Assembly: GCA_022432975.1 (NCBI GenBank)
Contig: CM039512.1
Span: 38,627,936 to 38,691,935, forward strand
DNA: 64,000 nt
Reading direction: 5' to 3'
From: Begonia masoniana
Lineage: Eukaryota > Streptophyta > Magnoliopsida > Cucurbitales > Begoniaceae
The position numbers and the translations under genes were made by a program. Under the pieces are notes generated by a model. The model made no database searches and was not told the origin of the DNA. It worked only from the letters and a program-made list of their open reading frames with translations. Shown here in pieces: positions 31,887 to 44,229 of the stretch (positions are counted from its first letter, which is position 1; every line of letters begins with the position of its first letter).

Positions 31887-34344
31887 TGTAATATCCAGCT
31901 TTTCTGGAAATTATAATTTTAATATATAATGGCATTTTAGTAAATATGTCAAATCAAGTCCGTTTCTCGAAAAGAAATCGTCATTATGATTCTAACGATT
32001 AATAGAAATTTTAAGGAAATTATGAGAATTTTCGGAGATTAAACGCTATATTCCGAGTAATTACATTTCTCGTAATATAAAGGACGTTTTAGTAAAAATA
32101 GTAAACAGGGTCCGAATTGCGAACGGACAGTTTTCATGAATCTCAAATAATAAGTTGGACTTGTTGGTGAAATAAGGAAGTTTGGAGAAACCGAATAGTG
32201 AGCCGATTAACGAAACGAAGGACAAGACGAATAGAAAAATAAGAGAAAGGGCAAAATCGTCATTTAAGCAATTAACTTTTATTATTTATTAAAGGCAAAG
32301 TGCCTTAATCGATTTTCATTCTGAAAATCGATTTCCAGAGAAGAAACCTCTCGGCTTCTCCTCTCTGCCCGCGGCGAATCCTTAACGCCGACTCCGATTC
32401 TTCCTCCGATCGTTCCGTTTCCTTCACGTTTTCTCCTCCGATCAACGTCCTAGGTAAGATTCTACAGCTTTCGGACGTTAGTTTTCAGTTCTAACGAAGT
32501 TAAATAATTAGGGTTTCGTTTAGGTTTCGTTAAAAATTGAGATTTAGGGTTCGAAATCGATAGGTTGTTATAGTTTAGGGACGTATTGAACGTATTAAAC
32601 GTTATTGGACGAAGTTTAATTGAATTGTGGAAAAATGTTAAATTTGAGAATTTAGGGATTTTCGGGAAAAACTCGTAAATTGTGAATTGAGGTACCGAGC
32701 GTAAATTGCTCGAATAAATAGCTCAATGAATTGGATTAGAGCTTTAGAAAGTTTCCTTAGTTAAGGTTTTGTTGAATTCGGACGATTAGAAGTTTAAACA
32801 CGTGATATTGATGATCGTTGTGTTTTGCCTCAGACAAACAACGCTCGTGGACGGAGCTTGAGCTGCAACGGATGCGAGGTAAGTTCTCGTGATCTTCTCT
32901 GGCCGATTGGCCTACACCGTACTTCGATGTAGCAACGAGGATCTTAATGGATTGTTTGTTTTAATTGCTTTGGTCGGGTAGTTAGGTTTTAAATTGTTAT
33001 AGGTCATTCTGTTTCGGTCTGGATGGTATACATGTTGCTTGTTTATTGTATTGTATAGTTATATCATGTTCATATCTGTTCATGCATCACGTGTTTTAAA
33101 AGATCACGAAAATGAATTTCTGCACGATGTTTTAAAGTAAATGCAAAGAAAGAATGACCCTACGGTATACAGTTTAAATGACCCTTCGGTATACAGTTTA
33201 AATGGCCCTTCGGTATACAGTTTATAGCAAGACAAAGTACAGTAAAGTAATGACCCTTCGGTATACAGTTTATAGCAAAGCAAAGCAAAGCAAAGTAAAG
33301 TAAAGTAAAGAAATCAAAGCATTATTTATAAAGTCACATGCATAGCATGCATTTGCATTTACTAGAGCTTACTGAGATTTTTATCTCATAGATGTCTGTA
33401 TGGTGTAGGTGTTTACGAGGAAACAGGTGAGGACGAGCTTCCTCCTCTTGAGGCATGAGGCAGTTTGCGAATGATGGTCGCGGTGGTGCGTTGCGCAGTC
33501 GATGCTTTACCGACCCGTGGGGGAAGTATATACGTGTTTTGAGGGTTTGGGGTTGTGTATGTATTTCGAGGATTATCTGGATGTTTTTGGTTAAATTGTA
33601 TAGACAATTATAATAGGATGTTTGGATCTGGATAGGGGTTAGAAAATGTTTTGGTAACTGTATGTAAAAGGCTTTGGTTTAAACTGTTTTGATAAACGTT
33701 ATGAAATGTTTTGATTCGTTTTGGGATTGGTACGGGTAAGCTCGGTTTTTAGAGCTACCCACGCAGTTTGACTTCGTAAAGTCCGCTGTAAGTCGGTTGA
33801 GTTAAAGTAAAAAGTTGAGTGGGTTTAAAGAGGAGAAAAGATGAGAAAGGGTTAAAGAAAGGAGAAATTGGATAAAAATTGTGAAGGGATTGCTCTCTGG
33901 AAATTCCAATTCCAGAGAGCTATTTTGCTAAGTGTTTTTGATGAAGGCATGAATGAAGGTATGGGCGCTGGGCGCCGTGGCGAGGGAAGGGTCGCTGCAA
34001 GGCAGCGACGGATCGCTGCATCATGCAGCGATCGTGCGCTGCATCATGCAGCGCACACGGCGACCGTGCGCTGCAATTGGCAGAGCCCGGTTGCTGCTGG
34101 ATTTTGAGGGCAGAATTCCGATTCTGCCCTCCCTTCTTTTATTTGTTTCTAAAAGTTTTATTAAATGTTTTAGTTTTAATTATTATTTAAAGGTTTTGTT
34201 GTAAATACTTTTAAAGTTCAGTTTTAATTCCGATTTCAACTTCAGTTTAGATTCCGCATTAAGTTTTATTTAAAGCATAGAAAAGTAAAAAGTATAAAAA
34301 AAAATAAAATACGGAAATACGGGTACAGTGTCTGGGGTGTTACA
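31887..34344 (+). repeat. 3' LTR of element C
   Basis: Matches the 5' LTR closely; starts TGTAATATCCAGC, ends GGGGTGTTACA, and is followed by the GAAAT duplication. Its palindrome zone is shortened. Confidence 0.95.
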
Positions 34345-34457
34345 GAAATCATGCAACATTTTCTTATCATTGCGTCGCAGACAGAATATCACCGAGGTCT
34401 CAGCCTATTAGATGGAGATGATACGTCCCGCGGTTGGAAAACCATCTCCACCTAACC

Positions 34458-34477
34458 GGGGGGGGGGGGGGTGGGGG
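34458..34477 (+). repeat. Poly-G tract
   Basis: Fourteen G, one T and five G in a row, in the array slot of LTR G. It could form a G-quadruplex. The exact length may be unreliable for sequencing reasons. Confidence 0.8.
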
Positions 34478-34880
34478 TACACGCTTACATCTGTATACAG
34501 CCGTGCTTGAGTCCTACCTCGCATAACGAGATAACAGATTACGTAGGTTCATTTCGTTATAGGTGATTTGGTATTGTGACAAGCCCCTTTTGGCCTTCAG
34601 AATAGATCAATAGCCCCTTTCGGGCCACATCTCTTTTCATGAAAACATAGTGCAAAAATTCATTTTCTATGCATAATTGAAAACCATGATGCATGAACAA
34701 TTACGTGCTTAAAGTAAATATACAACATATATACCATCGAGACAATAAAAGCATATCCTATAAAAGAACTAATCCTAACTACCCAACCAAAACATTTAAC
34801 AAACAAATCACCAAAGATCCTCGACGCAACTTCGACGTACGGTGTAGGCCAATCGGCCATAGTAAGTCACGAGAACTTAC

Positions 34881-34926
34881 CTCGTGTCCGTTGCCAATTT
34901 TAGCTCCGTCCACGAGTGTTGTTCAT
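34881..34926 (-). other. Putative 46-nt mini-exon in LTR G
   Basis: On the minus strand it lies between TTGCCTTAG and GTAAGTTC. It contains CTCGTGGACGGAGC, as in C, with one extra base. Confidence 0.55.
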
Positions 34927-35869
34927 CTAAGGCAATTTCAAAACATTTATCGTTAAAATGTGTTTAAACCATTAAATGTCCAAATTAACGAAACCTTAAC
35001 TAAAGAAATTTCCTAAAACTCTAATCTAGCTTATTGAGGTATTTTTATCGAGCAATTCACGCTCGACACCTCAAAACCCTCATTAACTGAGTTTTCCAAA
35101 ATCACCAAAATTCCTCAAACCCTAATATTCACAACGAATCGATAAATTTTTGTCCAATAACCATCAATACGTCCATTATACTCATAAATAACGTAAACCT
35201 ATTAATTTCAAACTCTAAATCACGTTTTTCACAAAACCCTAACGAACCCTAATCGTTTAACTTTGTGAAAACTGAACAATAACCTTCCAAAATTATAGAA
35301 TCATACCTAGGGTCGGGATTGGAGGAGGAAACGTGAAGGGTCGGAGTGGATCGGAGGAAGAACGATCGTCGGAATGGAAGAAAGCCGTGAGAGGCGATGA
35401 AGAAAATCGCCTGAAGAAAATCACAGAAAGCTTCTGGCGTAGGAATGGTGAAGGAAGAAGAAGAAATTTGTTTTTAATTAAAGTTTTACTTGACAAATTA
35501 TTATTTTGCCCTTCCTTTGATTTTCTATTTTTTTCATCCTTTGTTTTTTTAATTAGCTAACAATTCGGGTTCTCCAAATTTCCTTATTTCACCAATAACT
35601 CCAACTTATTATTAGGGTTCTATTAAAACTGTCCGTTCACAAATCGGACATCATTTACTATCGTCCTTAATATTACGAGAAACGTAATTCTCGTAAAATT
35701 AGCGTTACAACTCCTAAAATTCTCGAAATTTTCTCAAAATCCATATTAATTATTAGGATCGTAATAACGCTTTCTTTTCGTAAAACAAACTTAATTTGTT
35801 ATATTTACAAAAATGCCACTATATATTTATAATTACAAAATCCCGTAAAGAACCGGGTGTTACATTAGC

Positions 35870-38800
35870 AGAGTACGAGTATCGAGTAATGCTGCCTTCA
35901 GAGGAGTTTATGCAGTCAGATCACATCTATCAGGGCAATGTCGTCTCTGTAGGGAACAACACCCTTTATGCCCAGTTGATAGTTATGGGCATAGAGCGGT
36001 ATGATCTTATTTTGGGAATGGATTGGCTATCTCGCCATTTCGCCACCATCGACTGCCGATCTGGGTTGGTGACTTTTCGACTCCCGGGTAAAGAAGAGTT
36101 TGTTTATCAGGCGATGAATAGAACGAGTGGGGTGCCTACTTCCTATTCTATAAAAGTAAAAGAGCAGTTTAGAGGAGAGTGCTCAATTTACCTGGCCATT
36201 GTGATCAATACTCAGTTGCTCAATGGAGTTAAGCCGAGTGATCTTCCTATAGCCAGAGAATTCACTGAGATCTTCCTTGATGATCTTCCCGAATTACCAC
36301 CAGACCAAGAGATTAAATTTGTGATTGATGTTTATCCTAGCTCCGCACCTATGTCCAAGAATCCTTACAGGTTGGCACCGACCGAATTGAAGGAATTGAA
36401 ATCCCAGCTTGAGGACTTGTTAGATAAGGGTTTCATCTGACCTAGTTTCTCTCCTTGGGGTGCGCCCGTTCTGTTTGTTAAGAAGAAAGATGGGACTCTC
36501 AAGATGTGTGTGGGTTACAAAGAGCTTGATAAGCTGACAATGAAGAATAAGTATCCACCACCCCGGATTGATGACTTGTTTGACCAACTACAGGGTGCCC
36601 AAGTGTTTTCGAGGATTGACCTACGCTCGGGTTATTATCAGTTAAAAGTCCAGAAAGAAGATGTTGAAAAGACGGCGTTTCGAACGAGGTATGGGCATTA
36701 AGAATTTCTGGTAAAGTCTTTTGGACTTACCAAAGCCCCTACAACATTTATGGATATGATGAATCGCGTCTTCAAGGAGTATTTGGACAAATTTGTGGTT
36801 GTGTTCATCGATGATATCTTGGTCTATTCGAAGATGAAAGAGGAACACGAAGAGCACCTACGAATTGTTTTAAGAGTTTTACAACAACATCAGCTTTACC
36901 CAAAGTTTTCTAAGTGTGAATTTTGGCTAGATAAGGTCAGTTTTCTTGGCCATATCATATCATAGGAAGAGGTTTCTGTTGATCCGAGCAAAATACAAGT
37001 TGTTAAAGAATGGCCACAGCCTAAAAACATGCGAGAGGTACGTGGATTTCTTGGGTTAGCGGGATATTATTGAAAGTTCATTAAAGGATTTTCGAAAGAT
37101 TTCTGTTCCACTCTCACGCTTGACTCGGAAGAATGAAAAATTTATGTGGACAACTGCATCCGATAAAAGTTTTATAGAGTTGAAACAGAAATTGACCACC
37201 GCTCCAATTTTGACGCTGCCAGTTGAAGGTGATAAATTTAGTATTTACTGTGATGCGTCTGGAGTTGGATTTGGTTGTGTGTTGATGCAAGAAGGAAAGG
37301 TTATTGCGTATGCTTCTCGGCAGTTGAAGCCGTATGAGCAAAGTTATCCGACGCATGACCTCGAGCTAGCGGCAGTTGTCTTCGCACTGAAAATCTGGAG
37401 ACATTATCTATATGGGCAACAGTGTGAGATATTTTTAGACCATAAGAGCTTGAAGTATTTGTTTACGCAGAAAGAACTGAACATGCGTCAACGAAGTTGG
37501 CTAGAGTTTGTTAAAGACTATGAGTTTGAAATCAAATACCACCCAGGAAAAGCAAATAAAGTCACTAATGCCTTGAGCAGGATGCCTACTGCGAGTCAGC
37601 CTTCACTTGCAACAATGTCAGTAATGTTGAGGTCTGAGATTGAGAAGTTTGATGTGGAGATTGTGGCGGAGTTGTCCAATATGCTCACCAACATTTCTCT
37701 TAGACCGACTATTTTAGACAAGATACATGAAGCTCAACAGAAAGATTTAGTATGTGAGAAGCTTCGGTCGAGTATGACATCCGAAGACTCGTCCGATTTT
37801 AATCTTTCGGAAGATGGAATATTGAAGTTCAGGCATAGGTGGTACGTGCCTAATGATGAAGAATTGAAGAAGGAGATTTTGGCCGAAGCACATTCTTCAG
37901 CTTATTCTGTGCACCCGAGAAGTACCAAGATGTACCGAGATTTAAAATAACACTTCTGGTGGCCGAACATGAAAAGGGAAGTTGCTAAGTATGTTGAAAC
38001 CTACCTGATTTGTCAACAGATTAAGGCGGAACACCAAAGACCGGCCGAAACATTACAACCACTACCGATTCCGGAGTGGAAATGGGAGCAAATCTCCATG
38101 GATTTTATAGTGAGACTTCTGAGAACAACGAAAGGACATGATAGCATATGGGTTATTGTGGACCGATTGACAAAGTCGGCCCACTTTCTACAGTAAAGAT
38201 GATCTACTCTATGGATTAGCTCGCCGAGCTTTATGTGCAGGAGATTGTCAGACTGCATGGGATACCAGTTTTGATAGTCTCATATAGAGATCCGAGATTT
38301 ACTTCGAAGTTCTGGAGAAGCTTGCACAAAGCTATGAGAACTCAGCTAAATTTCAGCACGGCATTTCATCCTCAGACTGAAGGGCAGACAGAGAGAACGA
38401 ACCAGATCTTGGAGGATATGCTTAGGGCGTGCGTGTTAGAATTTCAGGGATCGTGGAGTAGGTATTTGCCATTAATTGAGTTTTCCTACAATAATAGTTT
38501 CCAAGCTACCATCGGTATGGCTCCGTATGAAGCGTTGTATGGTCGAAAGTGTAGATATCCACTATATTGGGACGAGTTTGGCGAGGCTAGCATAGTTGGT
38601 CCCGAGATTCTACAACAAACGGCAGAAAAGATTACTGTTGTCAGACAACGTATCGAGATAGCTCAGAGCCGACGGAAGAGCTATGCTGACACTCGACGGA
38701 GAGAATTGGAGTTCGAAGAGGGTGATGAGGTATATTTGAAGATTTCTCCGTTCAAGGGCATTATGCAGTTCGAAAGAAAGGGCAAGTTAAGCCCTCGATA

Positions 38801-39089
38801 TGTGGGGCCCTTTACTATTTTGAAGAAGATTGGGAAGAAGGCGTACCGACTACAGCTTCCGACATTGATGGAAGGTATCCACGACGTGTTTCACGTGTCT
38901 ATACTCAGAAAATGTGTACATGATCCGTCGCATATCGTGGAGGCAAGAGAGATCGAGGTACAGCGTACACTGACTTATGTGAAGAAGCGAGTGCAAATTC
39001 TAGAGTCTTCCAATAAAGTATTGCGCAACAAAGAGATTCCGCTAGTCAAAGTTTTGTGGCGGAACCATGACGTGGAAGAGGCTACTTGA
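35870..39089 (+). pseudogene. pol: Element B pol: protease end, RT, RNase H, integrase, chromodomain-like tail
   Basis: Domain order is protease C-terminus (RYDLILGMDWLSRHFATIDC), RT ([20 protein letters not shown]; catalytic FIDDIL near 36811; [19 protein letters not shown]), RNase H ([43 protein letters not shown]), integrase (HFWWPNMK...C..C zinc part, SMDFIV, HPQTEGQTERTNQILE) and a C-terminal IPLVKVLWRNHDVEEAT motif typical of Tekay/Del chromoviruses. Damage: TGA at about 36438, TAA near 36699, TAG near 36963, TGA near 37071, a frameshift before 37120, TAA near 37948 and 38194, TAG near 38218. The second integrase catalytic Asp reads Tyr (SYRDPRF), and the chromodomain Trp is TGA at 39087. 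Not functional. Confidence 0.92.
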
Positions 39090-39160
39090 GAGTGACAGCA
39101 GGATATGATGTCAAAATATCATGAGTTGTTTATATAATCAAATTTTGAGGACAAAATTTA

Positions 39161-39176
39161 AATAAGGTTGATGGAA
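39161..39176 (+). promoter_or_regulatory. Polypurine tract of element B
   Basis: AATAAGGTTGATGGAA before the 3' LTR is weaker than in A and C. AAATTTTGAGGACAAAATTT precedes it. Confidence 0.7.
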
Positions 39177-41210
39177 TGTAGCACCCGGTTTTTTTCGGGA
39201 TTTTAAATATTCCAATATATGATGGCATTTTTGTAAATATATCAGATTAAGTCTGTTTTGTTAATAGAAGGCGTTATTAAGGTTCTAGTGATTAATATGG
39301 ATTTTAGGAGAAATTCAGAAATTTTTGGAATTATAACGCTAATTTTACGAGTTTTGTGTTTCTCGCAATATAAAGGATATTGTAGTAAATATAGTAAACG
39401 TGGTCCGATTTACGAACGAAGAGTTTTGATGGAACCCTAGTACTAAGTTGGATTTATTGGCGAAATAAGGAAATTTGGTGAAGCCGAATCGATATTCTAA
39501 TTAACGAAATAGATGAATATTAAGCAAAAAGGGCAAATAGGTAATTTTACAAGTTAAATTTATTAAAACTTAACCTTTTCTTCCTCCTCCCTTCACCCTT
39601 ACGCAGAACACTTCTCTCTCTCCTTTCTCTCAAACGGCGATTCCCTCCTCCACGGCGATTCTTCACGTTTCTTCATCGTTCTTCCTCCGATCACCGATTC
39701 TCTTTCACGTTTCCTTCTCCAATCGACGTCCTGGGTGACAAAGCTCGGGATGAAGTGCTCGGTGTGCTAAGGACCCGAGGTAAGTTCTCGTGACTTACTG
39801 TGGCCAATTGGCCTACACTATAAGTCGGAATTCGTGTTAAGGATTGTTGGTGCTTTGCTTGTTTAATTGCTTTGGTTGGGTAGTTAGGATTTGGTTGTTT
39901 TATAGGTTAAGTATTGTGAAGCTTTGATAGTATTTGTGAGGTTTGGATGGTATGCTCGTCATGTATGTTTTATTGTACATAGAATTGTTCATGCATCACG
40001 GTTTTAAAACGTCATGAAAACGAATTTACGCATTGATTTCATAAAAAGGGAACGCATGTAAAAGCAAGTAAAGTATCACAGTAAACAACTATGGCATGAG
40101 GTTATCGGGGATGAGGTTCAGACCTGGCGTTCTGTGGTGAGTGGGTTTTCCTCCCTTCAGATGGTGTGGGCTGTCTATCCGTTTGACGTCCCCTATCTAT
40201 CTGTCGAGTGTTTCCGATAACCATAGACTGACACGTACCGATATATGAAATGACATGGACGGTTTTCTTAACATTGAGCATACATGATCATGCATAGGCA
40301 TTTACGTAGAATTTACTGAGATTTTTATCTCATAGGTGTCTTTATGGTGTAGGTGACTTTGAGAAAGGTGAGGACGACGTCCCTCTACCAGACGAACACA
40401 CAGATTGAAGGACGATGTCCGTGGGAGAGTGTTGGGCAGTCGACGCATATTTTGACCAGTGGGGGAATGACTTAAAGGTATTTTGGGCTAGATACGGGTA
40501 GAAATTGTATAGATATGCATTTTGAATAAATAGCTTAGAATATTACAATTTTAAATGGTTTGAGGACAAATTGTAAAGTCTAAGCGAAAATGTTGGTTTT
40601 AAAGTTTTACTGGAACTGCTTGGTATTTTCTTGTAAACAGGAGGAATTGTTTATTTATTAAACCGAACCACGCAGTTCGTTTTCATGAAATTTTAATACG
40701 TTATATATATGTTTGAGTGGGTTCTTGGATGATTGGTGGAATGAGAATTGTATGAGTATAGTAGAGTGTTGATAAGTTAACGTGATAGTTGATGAGAGGA
40801 ACAAAATGGAAAGTGTGTTGTGCAGGGTGTGTTTTGCAAGAAGAAAGAAAGGGAAGGGATTGAGGCACAGTCTTCTAGATTTCGGATTCCAGACGGAATG
40901 CCGATCGATCGCCAAAAGAGGCGATCGATCGGTAAGATCGGCTACGCTCTGGAAGAAATTCCAGAGCGTGTGCCGATCGATCGCCTGATGAAGGCGATCA
41001 ATCGACTTCAAAAATTTTGGGCGAAATGCCTTTTATGCCCATGACTACTTGGCTGAATGTTTTCCATTATTTAATATGTTTCTTTAAATGATTTTCAAGA
41101 TATTTTCAATAAATTAGATTCCGATTTAAAGCCTTCGAAGTTGAAATTACTTAATGTGATAAAATGAAAAATTTTACGAGAAATTAAGGGTACGGATGAG
41201 GGTCGTTACA
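39177..41210 (+). repeat. 3' LTR of element B
   Basis: Starts TGTAGCACCCGG and ends GAGGGTCGTTACA. It also shows the intron-less join (GACGTCCTGG|GTGACAAAGC at 39734/39735) and the 45-nt segment 39735-39779. The palindrome zone (40870-41005) is shorter than in the 5' LTR by about 90 bp. The copies share the same intron loss, so it predates this insertion. Confidence 0.93.
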
Positions 41211-42559
41211 TAAACTCCAAATGGCACCACCGAAAAACCAATACATGAATAAAACCCATCTGCATGGCAATTTAGTAAATCTCAAAACGAGCCTATCAGC
41301 TAAGGCGAGTAAAATATGGTATTTAAACTCTACGAGGCAGTATAGATCAAGTAAAATGTGTACATTCCTAAATGATGTAGAATGCACCTACTAGTAAAAC
41401 TGTCGATGTGAATACTAGCGGTATCCCACTAAAATAATATACGTGCATGCTAGGCTATGTACAACGTAATAAGTATAATAACCCATGCCCGTGAGGCGAG
41501 TCCTCCTAACTTCTGCAGCCGGGGGTTCCTTGGAAATCGTCTCAAACACAGCAAAATTCTCCAACTTTGAGAATAAAAAAAAAAAGAGGAACCCCATTAA
41601 GGTCCAATTGGTGTTATAAACGATATAAACTGCGAACCGGGACAAAATCAGGCCTAAATGGCTCGAGTTGATTTTTGGTCAAAGTCAACAGTCAAAGTCA
41701 ACGGTGACTTTGACTTTTCCTGACCGGTTTGGCTCGAGTCAAGTCGGACCCGACTTGGTTTAGGTTCAGGTCTGGTTTGAGTCAGATCGGTCCAATCCGA
41801 TTTGGTCCGGCCCGTATGAACTCGACCCAGCTGGGCTCAAGTCGGACCTTGCCCGAAACGGGCTGGTCTCGGCTTGAACCTGGCTTGGGCTGGGCTTGAC
41901 CCAGCCCAGGCCCAACTCAGCCTTGGCCCTGAGTCAACTCGGCCCAGTGCCCGAGTTGACTTGCCCCACGGCCGAGTTGACTCGGTCGACGGCCAATAGC
42001 CAAAACTTGATTTTTCCAACCATTTTTTGCCAAAACCAGTCTCCAACCCATTTCTTGCCTCCTTTCCAGTCGATTCCTGCAAAAAACACCAAGAAATCAA
42101 CCAAAAATAGCAAATCTATGAAACCCTTAAAAACCCGAAACTTCCTAGCAAAAAATCGGGAGGTAAAGAGCTTACCTTTAAAAACTCCTTTTGCCAATGT
42201 TGATCTACTTTTCAAGACGAAGAGTTTGACCCCAAGATCAGGTTGATCGGTGGTCGTTTCTGGAGTCGGCATTTTCTCCTCTCGCGATCGGCTCTTACCC
42301 TCTCTCTGGTGTTTGTGCTTCTGCCGACAGAAAGGAAAACAATAAGGTTTTCCTTGAAAATCATATTGTCTTAAAATTTAATATGTAATTATTTTATTTT
42401 AATTTATATTAAAACAATTAAATGATTTTTGGTTTTTCGATTTAAATCCTTACCAAATAATTTTCTTCAGTAAATTCTGACGAACATCACATAAAATTTT
42501 AATTAACTTACCTAAATTTTCGGAACTGGTCATAAGTAACCAAAAATTCGTACGTCACA
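41211..42559 (-). repeat. Probable LTR F, 5' part (minus strand)
   Basis: On the minus strand it starts TGTGACGTACGAATTTTTGG at 42559 and contains a leader-like segment with an AAAG|GTAAGC donor near 42172. A GC-rich block (41690-42000) repeats GAGTCAACTCGG/GGCCCAG-like words. It is paired with 20679-21797 by position only; see that entry for the missing duplication. Confidence 0.42.
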
Positions 42560-42835
42560 ATTTTCTGAAAATTTGAGCAATCGGGATCAAATTGCCATTT
42601 AAAAAAACGAAAAAAAATAAATTCGTAATTTATCTTTATTAAATTTTTGCCAATTTTACAAAAACTCTATTTTGCAATGCAATCTATTTATCAAACTTGT
42701 TATGTTGAAAACACAAAAAACAACTCCAAAAACATTAGATTTTCTCAATTTTGCAAAACTCATGATTTAAAATACTCAATTTCTCAATATAAAACAGATT
42801 CATCACTTCTCAAAATTTGATTGCACACAACCTAA
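42560..42835. other. AT-rich spacer
   Basis: No feature recognised; it may be 3' sequence of the Athila relic. Confidence 0.4.
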
Positions 42836-44180
42836 ATGTGATCGCCTACGGAAGAAATACAGTTTTCTCATTTAGAGATCTCCTTTTCTGTTGATATTTT
42901 AAATCAAGTGGAATAATTGCCACTAACTGTATAGTTTTTGTATTCCTATACTATGGAGTAATGCTTAATTTTGCTCCAAAAAGTTTCTCATCAGGGAAAG
43001 GTTTCAGATATCTTTTCTTTTTTTTTTTCTTCTGATTTCTCTTCTAATCTAGATATATGGTCAACAATCAAACTTCTAGTGTCTTTTCAGTCTCTGATCT
43101 CCAGATCAAATTCTTGAGTAGCTGCACTCATCTTATATGTAAAGGTTTTGCACCCATTCTGACTATTGGACTCTTGATTGCTGAATAGTGAATACGTACT
43201 TATCCTTTATACTAAATGAGCTTTGAATTTGTCAAATGTAAAGACAACTAGCAATAGTTCTTATTCTGTGGTTGTGTAATTCAAATGCACATACGTAATA
43301 TGTTGCTTGCATAATAAACAGAATGAAAAAGTCTACTTTATCTGGTAAAAAATTGCTCCCACTTTATAGTCTTTGACATCACACATTAATTCAAAAGGGC
43401 AGTGTCCAATCAAGCAATACAACTATTAGGTTGAGACCAATCCGTTCTTCAATTTAGAGAATGTAGTGTCACATGAGTTCTCAAAACAGAATTTTGTATT
43501 TTGTAGCAAGGTGTTAGTGGCTTCAATATTTTTTGAGAAGTCTTTTACAAATCTTCTACAAAATCTTGTATGTTCCAAAAAGCTATTGATTCCTTTTACT
43601 TACCTAGGTAGTGGCAGTTTATCTATTATCTAAAGTTTTGCTCTATCTACTTCTAATCTCTTTCTTTGATACCTTATGTCCTAGGACAATTCCTTTGAAC
43701 GCCATAAAAATAACATTTCTCCTAATTTAAAATGAGGTTGGAATCTTCACACCTCTACAATACATTTTGTAAATTTTGAAGACAGTAACCATAAGATTCA
43801 CCCGTCACTAAAAAATCATCCATAAAAATATCCATAGGTTACTCCAACATATGAGAAAACATTCATACATTTTTAAAATGTTTCTAGTGCAATGCATAAC
43901 CCTAATGGCATCCTTTTAAATGGAAAAGTTCTATATGGATATATGAAGGTGGTCATCTACTGGTCTAATCGCCCCTATACTTTGTCTGCTTCAATATTCT
44001 TTCTGATAATTCTAGAGTTTCAAATTGTGTTTGGTCTGCTATTTATTTGAATTGCTTCCAAAAAATATCACCAAGTTCATCCTCCACATCCTCTAGTGAG
44101 AATAAATCAGTCAGCTCTTCATTGTCACCTTCGCTATTGTCAGAATCTAGGTTGTCAATTAATGGACACTCTTTAAGTTA
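42836..44180 (-). pseudogene. Relic of an Athila/Tat-lineage pol (RT, RNase H)
   Basis: Read on the minus strand across several frames. In order: an acidic stretch (DNSEGDNEELTDLFSLEDVE, near 44100), RT motifs FKRMPLGLCIALETF and the catalytic IFMDDFLVTGES (near 43820), VKGINSFLEHTRFCRRFVKD, RNase H pieces DVKDYKVGAIF and LNYTTTE.ELLLVVFTFDKF (43230-43400), EFDLEIRD and VDHISRLEEKSEE (about 43000-43110), then IIPLDLKYQQKRR (near 42900). Stops and frameshifts are frequent and no LTRs are seen. FMDDF and the D-HISRLE ending are typical of Athila/Tat rather than chromoviruses, so this is a separate, much older insertion. Confidence 0.82.
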
Positions 44181-44229
44181 ATCAACAAATTTCATGGCCC
44201 TTAGTACATTAAATGTGCTCTGCTCGAAC

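Larger units (their letters stand above)
26305..34344 (+). mobile_element. Element C: gag-only (TR-GAG-type) Ty3/gypsy retrotransposon
   Basis: A complete young element inserted in solo LTR G. LTRs are 26305-28825 and 31887-34344, with a primer site, intact gag, a non-coding interior and a polypurine tract. The LTRs differ by few substitutions; the main difference is a ~45-bp shorter palindrome zone and shorter CAAAG run in the 3' LTR. It shares with A the gag end point and patches of the interior, but its LTRs are a different family. Confidence 0.95.
25248..35864 (-). mobile_element. Solo LTR G, interrupted by element C
   Basis: On the minus strand it starts TGTAACACCCGGTTCTTTAC at 35864 and ends at 25248. 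About 2.57 kb remain when C and one GAAAT are removed. In sense order: U3 modules (35640-35800), a pyrimidine-rich leader, a CCCTAG|GTATG donor near 35310, a mini-exon (34881-34926), GGCCGATTGGCC (34846-34857), a micro-exon (26206-26220) and a CGATCGATCG palindrome zone (25470-25690). A perfect duplication and lack of internal sequence identify a solo LTR. Confidence 0.93.
21798..41210 (+). mobile_element. Element B: decayed autonomous Ty3/gypsy (Tekay/Del-type chromovirus)
   Basis: LTRs are 21798-23909 and 39177-41210. The internal region encodes Gag, protease, RT, RNase H, integrase and a chromodomain-like tail, interrupted at the protease by solo LTR G, which itself contains element C. Without G, the element is about 8.8 kb. 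Stops and frameshifts occur throughout. The bases flanking the LTRs (TCAAT and TAAAC) do not form a clean duplication, so one end may have changed by recombination or mutation. Confidence 0.9.

Noticed and set aside
41837..42272. Frames of 87-116 codons on both strands
   Set aside because: They overlap each other on opposite strands in a GC-rich repeat of probable LTR F; no domain recognised.
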